NCBI RefSeq assembly: GCF_001625215.2
Contig: NC_030387.2
Span: 40,323,606 to 40,387,605, forward strand
Source: Daucus carota subsp. sativus
Lineage: Eukaryota; Streptophyta; Magnoliopsida; Apiales; Apiaceae
Length of the DNA: 64,000 nt
Direction: 5' to 3'
The first letter of the stretch is position 1. The number at the start of each line of letters is the position of its first letter. Below, piece after piece: positions 24,232 through 36,150 of the stretch. A model generated the notes under the pieces. The model did not search any database and was not told the origin of the DNA. It worked only from the letters and a program-made list of their open reading frames with translations. The position numbers were made by a program, and so were the translations under genes.

Positions 24232-27200
24232 TCAATGGAACATGAATTTACTTGATCCAGCTTTCTTGTGTTTCAACTGTAATCTCTGCTCGTATGATCT
24301 ACGACCTTCTGTCTTAATCATCTGAAGCAGGAAATCGCTCCAAGTATCGATAGGTCCTGGTAAACACCAATGTACACAGTCATTATACAGTGTCACGTTT
24401 TCATTTGGCCAGTGACCGTATCTACTCGGATGACCATCTGGTCTTAACAACATTGCTGGCGTCAAGTCCATTAATCTGAATCGCTTGCCTCTTCTCCTTG
24501 CTTCTTGTTCAGCGATCTTGAATTCCTCTATTTGTGTCATGTACAATTCTAAATTTATCCCTTCCAGCTTCGCCTCATTGCTTTTCAACGGCTTTGTTCG
24601 TACACAATCTCCACCATCGTTCCAATTACCATTTTCAAAATGCATTGGTGAATATGTCTTCAAATATGCCACACCCTTAAAATTCTTTAAACTATTAATA
24701 GCTCTAAAAGCAGTTCTGAATGCTTTTCTGTATCCGAATGTCATCGGATAATCGGTAATATTCTCCACCTGACAGAATCTGCAACCAACTATCTGACCCT
24801 TTTCGTAGTAAAAACCAGGACGACTAAACCAGTGGCCTGCATTGATGATCACGTAGTCGAAATCCTCAATCTGGGACGTCCATTTCAAATCAAATTCATC
24901 AAGGTAAAGGTTGAAGAGGCCTGTCTTAGTTGGGCCATTAGGGTCTGCTTCTTCTGCTCTGACCAAAAAAGGCGTCCAGTACATAGATAATGTAAAATTG
25001 TAGCTCATATATTTCCATCGTATAAAATTTTGATCTGACGTGTATGAATTTTCCACTGGAAATTCCACCTGATAAACGAAAAGGAAGTAAGAGTCTTGGT
25101 GTGTTAATTTCACAGAAATTAATCTATGAAGATTCATCTAGTAACGTCAATCCTTTTTAAGTAAATGACATGTTACTCGGACTCTTCATTTTTCCTCTGA
25201 CACTCAGACATGGATACTTATTTTAAACCAAAAACATGTCTATGTTTCAAAATGTTGACAAGTCTGGTACTTAACCATGTATCCATACTGGACAAATTCT
25301 CCCGGAGTCTGAGTAACCTAAATGCATGCTCAAGCAGATAACAAAAAACCTAGGCAATTTTATGCTGCAAATATATTCAAAAATGACTACAATTTGTTGT
25401 CCAGGGACATGATCCATCAGTCACATATTTACCCAAAAATGACAAAGACATGTATGGTCTCACTAGTACTCTGTTAACAACAAAATTGTAAGAAGAGACA
25501 GTTGTTTTTTTGGCATAGAGTAAGGAGCCAGATTTGCCAGGGCTTGGATTCCCTGTCCTTTGTCATCAAGTTAATACAAAAGTATATATATTACAGAAAT
25601 ACATCTTTCCAGAGCTATTGCATCCTGTACCTGAATGTTTTCAAGGGGCCTCTTTCCTTCTTTTTTCTTAATAGAAAAAAAAGAGTAAATTTTTATTCAG
25701 AAAATATATAAACTCAATTGGCCCAATCTGGATATGCCAACTATGAAAAATTGTTATCTAAAAATATCAGAATTCTCATTACCCGTTAAAGTAACATGAA
25801 TTCAAACTTGGGCATTTCTTTTAGGCCAAATTAATACATGTTAAGTTTTAAAAAAATTGCCGAGACAACGCTTGGACACGGACCCATGTCGAACACTTTG
25901 AGCTCCAACTGAATCCGGGTACCAAAGAACTAAGCCCCACTATTAGCCTAATTGTAAAGCATAAAAGCTAACAACTGGCAATTGCTTTCAGCAGAAGGGG
26001 TTGAAAAAGAAATAAATAAAATACCAGAAGTAAGAAGACAAAAGTCACTAAAATAATGAAGGACCTCACATCAATTTTACAATTATATGACCCAAGTTCC
26101 AAGTTCCAACCCACTCAGATGTGTACATATAAGTCCCAAACACCTCACCATTTCATGTTTATCACATATTGTCAAATAATAATGGAGCCAAACATTTCTC
26201 TGGCCGACCTATCAGTGTGCAAGGACTCGATCAACCTGATTTCGGGTTTAATATGGAGATTTGCACCCGGGGTTTAGTTTTAAAAAGTTTTCCGTAGAAA
26301 AATTAATCAAGCTATATTTCAGTTTCTGCAGCTCAATGGGACTCTCACTCTTTGCTCAGATTTTGTGCTGTGAAGTGGCTTAGATCTAAAAGGCTCAGAA
26401 CTGTGACTGTCAGATTGCTACTACTACATCATACCACGAATATTTTAGAGAGAGCCTCATTTTCAAGATTAGCCAACTATTCACGCATCCAGAATTCACG
26501 TGCAATTGTTCGCAAATTAGCACTGAAATATGTGTACTTCGATTTCCCACATTCTTAATAATTAACATGGAAAATCGCAACCAAGGTCATTATCAAAAAC
26601 TACCTAATTCCCCCCTTAAGTCTTCAATTTCATGCCCACTTTCTCAACCCATAACGATTTTGTAAAATTACTTAAATTTAAATATTCATGCACCCCTATT
26701 GTCCCCTTTCTGAAATCAAACAAATTGCAAACTAGACTAGTGAATAGTATAAACACTGCACTTTAACTAGAAAAGGTACGTGTTCTGACGCTAAAACATG
26801 TTTGTTTAACAAAAAACGCTTTGTGATGTGTTTTGACAGTGTTCTGACGCTAAAACGTGTTTGTATAACGAAAACATACCCGAGACAACATGCAGATCAT
26901 GGATTGCATCTGATTCCTCCCAATAGAATCACCCACAAACGCCAATGACTTATCTCTCACAAGCTCAAGAAACTGATACGGATTAAAACCCGGAAGCTCG
27001 CACCCATCAGGCTTCCACCTCCACTTCATGAAATCCAAATCAGGCCTGCCATATTTCACGCAATTCTGATGCTCATGAATGGCCCAACACGTCTTATTCG
27101 TGTAGTACGGCGCATCCGGGTCTCGCACCCATTCTCCGCTAAACAAATCACAATCTTCGTGCTCATTTATCTCGACCAAGTTCACGTCGGAATGGTCAAT

Positions 27201-27368
27201 TACGGTGACAAGGGTTGGCGTTTCAGGCGACGTGGATTTCACGACGGAGGGCTTCTGGAAAGGGTAGTAGAACGGGATTATGGTGAAGAGGAGGAGGGCT
27301 ATGCCGAGGAAGGGGATGATTTTGGGGATTTTGTTGTAGTGATTTGTGTGAATTGCATGGGACTTCAT
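24232..27368 (-). CDS. Trichome birefringence-like polysaccharide O-acetyltransferase
   Basis: A Golgi type II membrane protein of the TBL/DUF231 family, which acetylates cell-wall xylan or mannan. Two exons, 27368-26880 (163 codons) and 25068-24232 (278 codons plus stop), joined in phase 0 across a 1.8-kb intron, give 441 residues. Residues about 17-36 are the membrane anchor ([20 protein letters not shown]). The TBL domain starts at CDLFSGEWV. The esterase GDS motif is [10 protein letters not shown] with Ser148. The C-terminal DxxH motif is DCVHW with Asp393 and His396, completing the expected catalytic set. Sequence style ([21 protein letters not shown]) is closest to the TBL19-26 group as I remember it, so substrate choice is open. 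No lesion is seen. Confidence 0.93.
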
Positions 27369-27442
27369 TGTGGGTTCTTAGCTGGGGGAGGTACTAGACA
27401 TTTTGGAGTGGGAGAGATTGGGAGAGATGGGGAGCGAGAGAG

Positions 27443-27451
27443 ATTTATATA
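27443..27451 (-). promoter_or_regulatory. TATA box of the TBL gene
   Basis: TATATAAAT on the minus strand, about 75-83 bases upstream of the TBL start codon. Confidence 0.5.
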
Positions 27452-28059
27452 TTGGAGAGATTTGTGTAACTGGAAAGAGACGTCGCACGTTAGGTTGTGT
27501 TATGTTGCGGTGCACAGAGTCTATTTTTCTTGTTCGTGTATCACACTTCACTGTCCCCGAATCTTATTTTCTAGATAAGTTGTTTTCGAAGTATTTCGAA
27601 AATTACAAATAATTATTATAATTTGTGGACTCGCGCACTAGTGGTTAAAATGTTTCTATTCGACTCATTTTAATACGGTGAAATTTCATATATGCGTATT
27701 AACCATCCAACTAAAATTAATCATCTGTCACGCTATCTTGTTCAGATATATTTTTTATATTAAATTTAATCAATTCACATGGTGAATATTCAGAACTTCA
27801 ATTTTATCTTAACCGTTGGTATCCCAAAATATTTTAAGTGGTGATGCAGTTTTTATTCGCTTCATCTTTTATTTAGCACGGTATTATAAGACTGTTATGG
27901 TTTTTAGTATCATTTGATATTTTACGGTTAAGTTTTTTCGTCTACGAAACCTTCTTTATCTATATTCAGTCAAATAAATTATAGATGACCATTTTATCGT
28001 GTCATTCGAGGGGTGTGTTTAGAAAATTTAACTACTCCTGCGAATAATGAGATTCGTAA

Positions 28060-29630
28060 AAGCATCTCCAACGCTAAAGATAGCTAAAAACATCATCAGC
28101 TAAAAAAAATTTGAGCTTGTAAAGAATTTTGCTCCAATGGGTATTAGCTAAAACCATTAGTTATATTCAAAATATTATTTTAAATATTAATTATAAATAT
28201 ACAATAAAATAATTTATTTAGTTTTTATTCTATGTTATTGAAAAAATAATAATATCTTTAATAGATAATGATCAATTATAATATTTAACATTTTTATATT
28301 ATTATATTATAATTTTAAAAAATTTGATTGAAAATAAAGTAACATTTTCACATAACAATATTATTTGTAAAAAAAATAAATAATACATCTATACTTGCAA
28401 TAATAATAATAATACCTTAAATATTTCAATTTAAATATTATAAAAATGATTTAGGTAGAATGTTATATGCTTTAAATAAAAATAAAATAAAATTTAGAAG
28501 GGTAAGAATAAAAGTTAGTGCTAAAGATTTTAAGCTAATTATCTTTTGATAAAACGGGTTTGAAAGAATTAAAATAAGAAGTTAATTAATTTTTTATTTA
28601 ATACAGATGAAAATAAAAAATATAACTAATAAAAACATATATACTGATACTATTATAATAATAAAAACTTAAAAAAACTAATTAACAAAAATTACTTGTA
28701 TCATGTAAAACATTTACTAATTTTCTTTGTTAAAAATTCATAATTAACGTTAAATAACTATATAAGTTATTATATTAGTTTTATTATATTATTTTTATTA
28801 TATTATTTATCTGTTATAAATATTTTTACACTTAACAATACATTAGATTAAATTATAAAATTAAAAAGTTATACAAATATATATAATAGAATTATAATAT
28901 TATAATACATATATAAATTTTCAGCACTTAAAATAGTTTGGGATCAGCGTGGAAGAAGAAAGTGCTCAGACCATTGCCACAGTTCAAGATGCAGCAGATT
29001 TGATTGAGAAGTTTTACAAGAAAAAATAGTAAAGACGTTTAAAATAATTGTTTGATCATAGCTGTTAAGAACTGGAGCCACGTCTTTGTGTTTGTCAAGA
29101 AAATTATCAGAGAGGCTATTTGATATGTATTGCTCTGCTGTGTTCACGTAAGAGAATATTTTTGTCAAAAAGCAATTTAGTATCAAGCAAATATATTGCC
29201 TTATACTCCGTCTTACCCATGGACTCTACTGATGTTTTATCGTGGTCGTCATTTGTTGATGTAATTATTTTCAGTATTAGTATAAATTCCCATATGCTTC
29301 CAGTTTTACAAAATAAATCCATAATACAACAATTTTATGAATTATTAATTATTTTAAAGGGAGCTCGCGAAGCGCGGGCATAATTCCCTAATATAATATA
29401 ATATAGACATATAGGTTGGAGCAAGTTTAAATTTTTTTTGAGTTAAATTTTAAAAGAAAATGACGTGGATATGATATAGATGACAAACTTTGGTTCAGCA
29501 AATGTAGCGTGCTTAATTCTCGGCATCTAAAAATATTGCTAACGGGCCTCTGATGTTTTTTTTACATATTAGGTTTATGTGCTGACACATAGATTTTAAA
29601 ACTAACAGGCGACGTGCGTTGGGGATGCTC
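28060..29630. mobile_element. PIF/Harbinger-like element, 1.57 kb, TSD TAA
   Basis: Ends AAGCATCTCCAACGC and the complement of GAGCATCCCCAACGC, matching at 13 of 15 positions. They are flanked by the 3-base duplication TAA (28057-28059 and 29631-29633). The interior is extremely AT-rich except for 28940-29390, which looks like inserted foreign sequence. No transposase is recognised, so the element is non-autonomous. Confidence 0.7.
28940..29391 (+). mobile_element. Less AT-rich insert ending in a Helitron-like 3' terminus
   Basis: Within the Harbinger-like element the base composition changes. The stretch ends with a GC hairpin (GCTCGCGAAGCGCGGGC) followed by ATAATTCCCTAA and then T, the Helitron 3' layout. 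Open frames on both strands (for example 28944-29186 minus) show no family that I recognise. The 5' border is not identified; 28940 is only where composition changes. Confidence 0.4.
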
Positions 29631-31084
29631 TAAGATTTTATTTATAGAAGACAAGTCCAAGCGCACATTTGACATTACTATATGCACAATAATTTGTTTT
29701 TTGTAACCCACGGGTCGTCCGGACAACGAACTACTGGGAATATTTGCTCCTTCAAAAGTTCGATTCGATTATCGACTATTTTACAAAGCAACGAAAAGCC
29801 TTCGGAAAAAGCAAAGCAAAGTAGCTCTGGTTGGTAGGACATTGCGTTGTATCTAAACTTGTCGGAGGACTATCGTAATAATATATTGGACATAGATTCA
29901 ATTTAAAATAGTATATTTGGATATAAAGAAATTTGGATTTAAATTTCGTTTGAACTCAAACATTCAAATACCAGTATGAAATCAAGAATATGAAATAATT
30001 TCATATATTATATCATTTGAGATTCAAAATTTGAACACGATTGGTTAGTCAAGTAATGGGTTTATTCTATTTTGTCTCGGGAGACAATTCAAAATTTGAA
30101 ATGATATACATATTCTTATTTATTAGAAAAAAGAGATTTTATACAAATATGTTACAAATTATGTTTCCGTTTCAATACCATGTATAGATTATTTTCTTTA
30201 TACGTGGGGGGTTGGTGTAGCATCGAAATCTTAGTAGATTACCGGCAACCTGTAATGATGCTTAAATCACTGATTAGTGATATCCTTACTTTATTCGAAC
30301 TAGTTGAGAAACCGCGCGTTGCGGCGGTCTATAAAAATTATATTAATAATTTAATATTAATATTTGTAGAATAAAATAATTGTGTGGTTGTCTATAAAAA
30401 GTATATTAATATTTCAAAGTTAATATTTGTAGGATGAAATATATTTATATTATAAAAATCTAGTTGTAATACCAATACTAATATATAAAATTGCAAAATT
30501 GGATTATAATTCAAGGTGAAAAAATGAAAATAAATTTATACAATTAATTAACAATTTAAAGCATGACGAATCTTAATTTATTTATTTTTTAAAAAAAGTA
30601 ATCATGTTCTTGCATTGTCACCTTCCTCCAATTTTTTTGGATTGATTGTGCACAAAAACATCTAACTTAAATCTTTGAGATAGTCGTCTATAACTACCCT
30701 CTTAAAAGTTATTTGAACGGAGCAAACAGATAATGCACGAATAATTTTTTCCTGTATGCAAAGTAAATCATATAAAAATTAACAACAACAAACATGTCTA
30801 ATGAACAAAACAAATATTATAAAAGAATAACCAACAAACATACATCACTAATAGTTTATCTTGTTGATATCAACCATCAATATCATGTCAAGACTATATT
30901 CTTTTCTCATGTTTGGATTTGTCGACTCCAATATAACGATCTATAACTACCTTTGCTTGCAACAACCTTTGTTTTTTTAATATTGTATAAACAACCTTCA
31001 GTTATCGTTGCAGAAGAACTGTACCTCCGAGTTATAAATCGAGCAAGAGAAAGAGAGTTCTAATTTTTGATATTTTTCATCCAA

Positions 31085-31250
31085 AAATTTCAGAAAATTA
31101 GAAAAATAGAACGGAGCGTTGTGAGAGGCGCCACCCGCACGCCTATCGCTTCTCTTTTAAAATTCGAAAAATAGAACGGAGCAATATGAGAGGCGCCACC
31201 TGCACGCCTATCGCTTCTCTTTTAAAATTCGAGTAAGAGAACTTGTGGTA
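31085..31250. repeat. Two internal copies of the Helitron 5' domain
   Basis: Two units of about 80 bases contain AAAATAGAACGGAGC, GAGAGGCGCCACC and GCACGCCTATCGCTTCTC. They match the terminal domain at about 31740-31805 of the same Helitron and lie in the same orientation. Confidence 0.75.
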
Positions 31251-31339
31251 TTGTGAGAGGAGGTTGTGTTTAGATGATCCAAAATCCTACGTTCTATACG
31301 GGTATTTATAGGTGCAGAGAGATTTGTTTGCTACTCTTT

Positions 31340-31680
31340 CCCATAATTAAATAATCTGAACAAAATCAGATTAAAATTTTCAAGCTACTATATTCCATTT
31401 CTCAAAAAAAAAAAAGCTACTATATTCCATAAATAATTTGTCTTTCCCATAATTAAATAATCTGAAAAAAATCAGATTAAAACTTTCAAGCTATTATATT
31501 CCATAAATAATCTAAAACAAAATCAGATTAATCAGATTAAAATTTTCAAGCTACTATATTCCATAAATAATTTGTCTTTCCCATAATTAAATAATCTGAA
31601 ACAAAATCAGATTAAAACTTTCAAGCTATTATATTCCATAAATAATCTAAAACAAAATCAGATTCTGAAACTTGCTTCTA
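31340..31680. repeat. Direct repeats CTACTATATTCCATAAATAA
   Basis: The words TTTCCCATAATTAAATAATC, CAAAATCAGATTAAAA and TTTCAAGCTACTATATTCCA recur three to five times within 340 bases inside the Helitron, in variable order. Confidence 0.8.
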
Positions 31681-32094
31681 ATATACCCAAAACTAAAAAA
31701 GGTAGTTCTAATTTTTGATATTTTTCATCCGAAAATTCCAGAAAATTAGAAAAATAGAACGGAGCGATCTGAGATGCGCCACCTACACGCCCCACGCTTC
31801 TCCTTTATATAAGTATATTGATTGATTAATGGATAATAATGTAAGGAGGAAAGTGGTTCAAGAATCTTAATTATAAATTATTAAAAATGGACATGAGTCC
31901 TACTCTCACCGACAACAAACAAATCCTGATTATATTTAATCCCCGTTGTTTCCTAATTATAATAAAAAATACACATATTTTTGTAATAAAATAGCGATAA
32001 ATCTCAGAAAATAAGACGAGGCACATGCTTAATCACATGCAAAATCCATTATAATTTGCGTCTTGTATAATTCAGTTTCGGATCAGATCGAACG

Positions 32095-32220
32095 AGTCCA
32101 CTGGTACCGCATTTCGGCAGGCTGGGAAATGGGGGCCCATTAACTTTACAGGGCCATGGCTAAATCTTGTGTATCAATAAAAAGGTTTAAAAGTAATTTA
32201 TTTTTAATAGGGTTTTGATC
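32095..32220. repeat. Left part of a segmental duplication (copy A)
   Basis: Contains TTTCGGCAGGCTGGG, GGGGCCCATTAACT and CAGGGCCATGGCTAAATCTTG, which recur in the same order at 43955-44070. The right part of copy A resumes after the hAT element at 36023-36130. Confidence 0.75.
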
Positions 32221-33237
32221 CACGACAACCGATTGTTGTCTTATGTAACACATAACTCCATTACCATTAGATATGTATTTCAAGAGTTGGAAAACTTTTT
32301 TTTTAAGTATTCGTTATAATTTTCCGCGGACAGAAACTTTCTTTTTCCGCGGATATGGACTTTCCCCATCCGCTGAAAATTATAGAGGATACTTAAGAAA
32401 ATGAAGTTTTAATCTAAACCCCTAAAATATAGATCCGACGGCTCTAAAAGCATGTGTTAGGAACCTTTTTAATAATTAATTTCGTTATTTTCTTTTGTGT
32501 ATACTTTTTCACATTGCTTGACACACCTTGTATGACATACATAGAATTAAGATTTATATCTTATTTTTGATTTTTTTCTATAAAAGTTTATATTTTAAAT
32601 TTTTTTCATATGAATAAAAATTTAAAACAAATAATGAAGTTATACTATAAAAATATTTAAATACATGCCGAAATCCCGAAACCACCCTCAAAAAGGTTAA
32701 CGATCCAATTAGCTTATCTTCTAGTTTCTCCATTTGCCCTCATTAGGGATGAGCAAAACCGAACCAAAAACCGAAACCGAAACCATAAAAAACCGAACAA
32801 AACCGCACCATAAAAAACCGAACCATTTAATAACCAAACCGAATAAAAACCGAACCAATAATATGGTTATGGTTTGGTTTTCAATTTTTTAAAACCGAAT
32901 AGAAACCGAACCGAACCGAATAAAATTAATTATATATTTATATATTAAATTATATATATAATAATAATATCTTAATTTAATTTATAAATTGTATTATAAA
33001 TTTTTTCTACATGGCCAAAGTTTATTTGTAACCCAGCCCATTAACTTGTCAGCAGTCCACTGTCTTTGGGCTTTGAGACTTGGAGTCGGTCTATTGCAGT
33101 ATTACATACGCACTCGCAGAGTCTAAAACATATACTAGTCGACTACTGCTTTCTACTTAATTAGCCAATTAGGTATTCTATTCTCTCTCGACTGCTCGAG
33201 CTGGTGCTGCTCTTTCTGTGCAAACTAAACCTATACA

Positions 33238-35218
33238 ATGGAGCACGCTGGAGACACTTTAAAAGTCAGAAACGAAGAAAGCTTAGAAGCTACAAAAGAG
33301 GTATATACTTACAATCTTATATAGTTGTATCATTTATGTATTTATATTTCTTTTCTTGTGTTATGTTGAGATTCAATTGTTGAATATTGATAATTTTCAG
33401 AATCCACTGAACCTAGAGGATGATAAAGAGGATGATAAAGATGGAAGAAAGCGGAAAAAAAGAACTTCACAAGCATGGGAGCACTTTGATGAAATGCCCA
33501 CTAAGGTAGCGGGTGGGGAGAAGGCAAAATGCAAGTATTGCAAAACTATAGTCTCTTGTAACGCACAAGCAAATGGTACGTCTTCCATGATGGGTCATTT
33601 AAAGCATAGTTGTCCTCGATCTCCTTTACGTGTTGGTTTAGATAAAAATCAAAGAATTTTGAACTTTTCAAAATTATCTAAGGAGGAGAGGGAGAAGGTT
33701 GGTATGAGTCATAAAATCGAAGCTCACACTTTTAATCAAGAAAGATTGAGAAAGAAAGTTTCATTGATGTGCATTAAAGATAACATGTCCTTTAGTATTG
33801 TGCAACATGAGGGGTTTATTGAATTAATGAATGAAGCACAACCATTGTTTAAAATGCCATCTAGATGGACGGTTGCTAGAGATTGCATTAATATCTATAA
33901 AGAAGAGGCTTTGAAACTAAAAGAGTGTATGAGATCTCAAAGGTTGTCTTTCACCACGGATACTTGGACATCCGTTCAAAATATTAATTTTATGTGTCTC
34001 ACGGCACATTGGATTAATGATGATTGGAAACTTTGTAAAAGAATAATTAATTTTTGTCCAATCGGAAGTCATAAAGGGGTTGCAATAGGAAAATTAGTGG
34101 AAGCATTGTTGAAGAAATGGGAAATATCGTGTGTTTTCACAATTACCGTTGATAATGCCACTTCTAATGACCTAGCTCTCAATCACTTAAAAAAGTTTCT
34201 TCGAGGGCGTGATGCAATCTTAGACAATAAATACATGCATATGAGGTGTTGTGCACACATCTTAAATTTGATTGTCAAGGATGGACTAAAAGAACAAGAT
34301 GATTCAATTAGTAGAATTAGGGGTTAATTATCTACTTGGTCACTGAAGTGGCCTTAATGTATCAAATTGGTCACTGAACTCAAAACGGTATCAAGATAGT
34401 CACTGAAGTGGCCAGAAATATCAAACAAGTACCTTAAAATATAAGTTCAAGCAGTAAAAATATTATTTATAAAGTTTTACACATTATTTTTGAATGTTAC
34501 CAAAACCAGGTAAAAGGTTATGACTTCTAATATTTATGATAATATATTTAGATTTTATTAAGTTTATTTATTATTTATTTTTAATTAAAACAAAGAAAAC
34601 AACTATATAATAAAATATAAATAATAAATAAACTTGATAAAATATAAAGATATTAATTTAAATACTAGAAGTCATAACCTTTTAGTTGGTTGTGGTAACA
34701 TTTAAAAATAATGTGTAAAACTTTATGAATAATATTTTTACTACTTGAACTCATATTTGAAGGTACTTGTTTGATAATTCTGGCCACTTCAGTGACCATC
34801 TTGATACCGTTTTGAGTTCAGTGACCAACTTGATACATTAAGCCCACTTCAGTGACCAACTTGATAATTAACCCGTAGAATTAGGAATGCGGTAAGATAT
34901 GTTAGATCCTCCCCGGCAAGGCTAGTAAAGTTTCTTGTTTGTGTTGAAAAGGAGAAAATTAAGTGTGAAAAAATGGTGTGTCTTGATGTTGACACTAGAT
35001 GGAATTCCACTTATATGATGTTAGAGGTTGCCACTATCTATGAAAGTGCTTTTGAAAGAATGTATATTGAGGACTACAACTATGAAGCTTTCTTTAAAAA
35101 TAATAAAGATGAGGTCGAGGGTGATACTAACAATAACAAGAAAAAGAAGAAAAAAAGGGTGGAAGGTGCCATTGTGCTTGACTGTCCTGTCTTGGCTTAT
35201 ATTCAAGATTCTATTTAA
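33238..35218 (+). pseudogene. hAT transposase with BED zinc finger, interrupted and C-terminally truncated
   Basis: Exon 1 (33238-33300, 21 codons) joins exon 2 at 33401 in phase 0. A nuclear-targeting-like DGRKRKKR run precedes a BED finger (SQAWEHF, then C-x2-C in KCKYCKT and H/C in GHLKHSC). The transposase core follows (FTTDTWTSVQNINFMCLTAH and TVDNATSNDLA). The frame is cut at 34321 by a 554-base insertion, giving a premature stop after RIRG. Past the insertion and its duplicated target it resumes at 34885 in the same frame (NAVRYVRSSPARLVKF, CLDVDTRWNSTYMML) and stops at 35218. The hAT C-terminal dimerisation domain is absent; homology stops near a poly-Lys run at about 35140. It is non-functional as it stands. 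Confidence 0.9.
34321..34874. mobile_element. 554-bp long-inverted-repeat element, copy 1 (10-bp TSD)
   Basis: The element is almost entirely two arms in inverted order, with ends GGGTTAATTATC / GATAATTAACCC and repeated GGTCACTGAAGTGG words. It is flanked by a perfect 10-base target duplication GTAGAATTAG (34311-34320 and 34875-34884). The size of the duplication and the long arms suggest a Mutator-like (MULE) MITE. It has no coding capacity. It sits inside the hAT transposase gene. Confidence 0.9.
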
Positions 35219-35710
35219 CAGGCTGGGGACTATTCTGATGCTTTTTTTATTTTTAGTTTATAGGTTGGCCTTCCTTGTATTCTGCAGGTTCTGGATAGAA
35301 TCTTGAATTCCAGCAAATGCTACCAGGAATTCTACCGCATCTCCAAGCCTTCAGACCTGTAAATTTTGATCTGGACAGGAGAGGTATGTAGAATGTACGT
35401 AATCATACATTAGCCATGAATTCTATATTTTATAATCTCATTTTCCAAATAATTCCAGCATTTATAGAGATCATTGTGAGGGAATGAGGAATTCTGGATT
35501 GTACAGTGAAGGTTAGATTTATTTTTTTTGGTTAGAATGTTCTTTGCTTCTTTTCCTTTACTACTGTAATATGTTTTTTGCTTGCCACCTTGTTTAACTA
35601 AAAGATCTGAGTTTGGTCTGATGTATCTTCTATTACAGGCTGCAGAAGATTACCAGAATTCCTTGAGTAGGAATAACAGCCGCAAATGGATTGTACTGGC
35701 CACATGGTAT
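35150..35710 (+). pseudogene. Captured exon-intron fragment of an unidentified host gene
   Basis: After the transposase homology ends, the DNA reads as gene pieces with splice signals. One piece has CAAGCCTTCAGACCTGTAAA followed by a donor GTATGT near 35384. A second ends in GTGAAG|GTTAG near 35510. A third follows CTATTACAG at 35638 and reads AAEDYQNSLSRNNSRKWIVL. Joined in frame, the second and third pieces give DHCEGMRNSGLYSE then AAEDYQN. I do not recognise the protein family. The retained introns point to DNA-level capture, not a processed copy. Confidence 0.55.
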
Positions 35711-36022
35711 ATACTTCTGAACTTCTGGTAGATTAATTTGCTAGCATAGGACACAGTGTCATAGTCTGGGACAGGTTTCTTTTGGGATGTAAAAAAAGAT
35801 TTTTTCCAACAAAAATATTAATTTGCCAACATCTTTTATTATTTGGTTTTAAAACCGAAACCGCACCATTTCAAACCGAAACCGAATTAAGAAAACCGAA
35901 CCGCACCAATATTATTTGGTTTGGTTTTGGTTTTTGATTTTAGAAACCGAATTAATATGGTTACGGTGCGGTTTGAACCTCAAACCGCACCAAACCGAAC
36001 CACGCTCATCCCTAGCCCTCAT

Positions 36023-36150
36023 AAGAGAAAAATATATTCCGAATTTAGTTGGGCCGGGCAAGCAACAAGCACCCACTTTAAAAACACCACCTTTCGCAGG
36101 CCCATGTTTACGGACACCCGTCTTATTTTCTTCTGGTGAATTTTGTAACG
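36023..36150. repeat. Right part of segmental duplication copy A
   Basis: ATTCCGAATTTAGTTGGGCC, GGCAAGCAACAAGCACCCAC and AACACCACCTTTCGC match 44340-44420 in order. Together with 32095-32220 it shows that the hAT element inserted into one copy of a duplicated segment. Confidence 0.75.

Larger units (their letters stand above)
30300..31821 (-). mobile_element. Non-autonomous Helitron, 1.52 kb
   Basis: On the minus strand the element starts A|TCAATATACTTATATAAAGG followed by AGAAGCGTGGGG and AGGTGGCGC, typical of plant Helitron 5' ends. It finishes with the GC hairpin ACCGCCGCAACGCGCGGT, TTCTCAA and CTAG|T. Insertion between A and T without target duplication fits the class. There is no helicase or Rep coding. 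The interior holds two extra copies of the 5' terminal domain (31085-31250) and a block of direct repeats (31340-31680). Confidence 0.8.
32744..36014 (+). mobile_element. hAT superfamily DNA transposon, 3.27 kb, 8-bp TSD
   Basis: Terminal inverted repeats TAGGGATGAGC / GCTCATCCCTA are bordered by the perfect 8-base duplication GCCCTCAT (32736-32743 and 36015-36022). Both ends carry many subterminal AACCGAACC words, as expected for transposase binding in hAT elements. Inside are a broken BED-hAT transposase (33238-35218), a 554-base inserted element (34321-34874) and an exon-intron fragment of another gene (about 35150-35710). It cannot encode a full transposase. Confidence 0.92.

Noticed and set aside
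24485-24751. Plus-strand 88-residue frame
   Set aside because: It is a shadow of TBL exon 2.
27069-27612. Plus-strand 169-residue frame near the TBL start
   Set aside because: It is the antisense of TBL exon 1 and its promoter, with no recognisable domain.
31340-31680. Possible CRISPR-like array of direct repeats
   Set aside because: Repeats are irregular, overlap and vary in order, and they lie inside a Helitron in a plant nuclear genome. There are no regular spacers and no cas genes.
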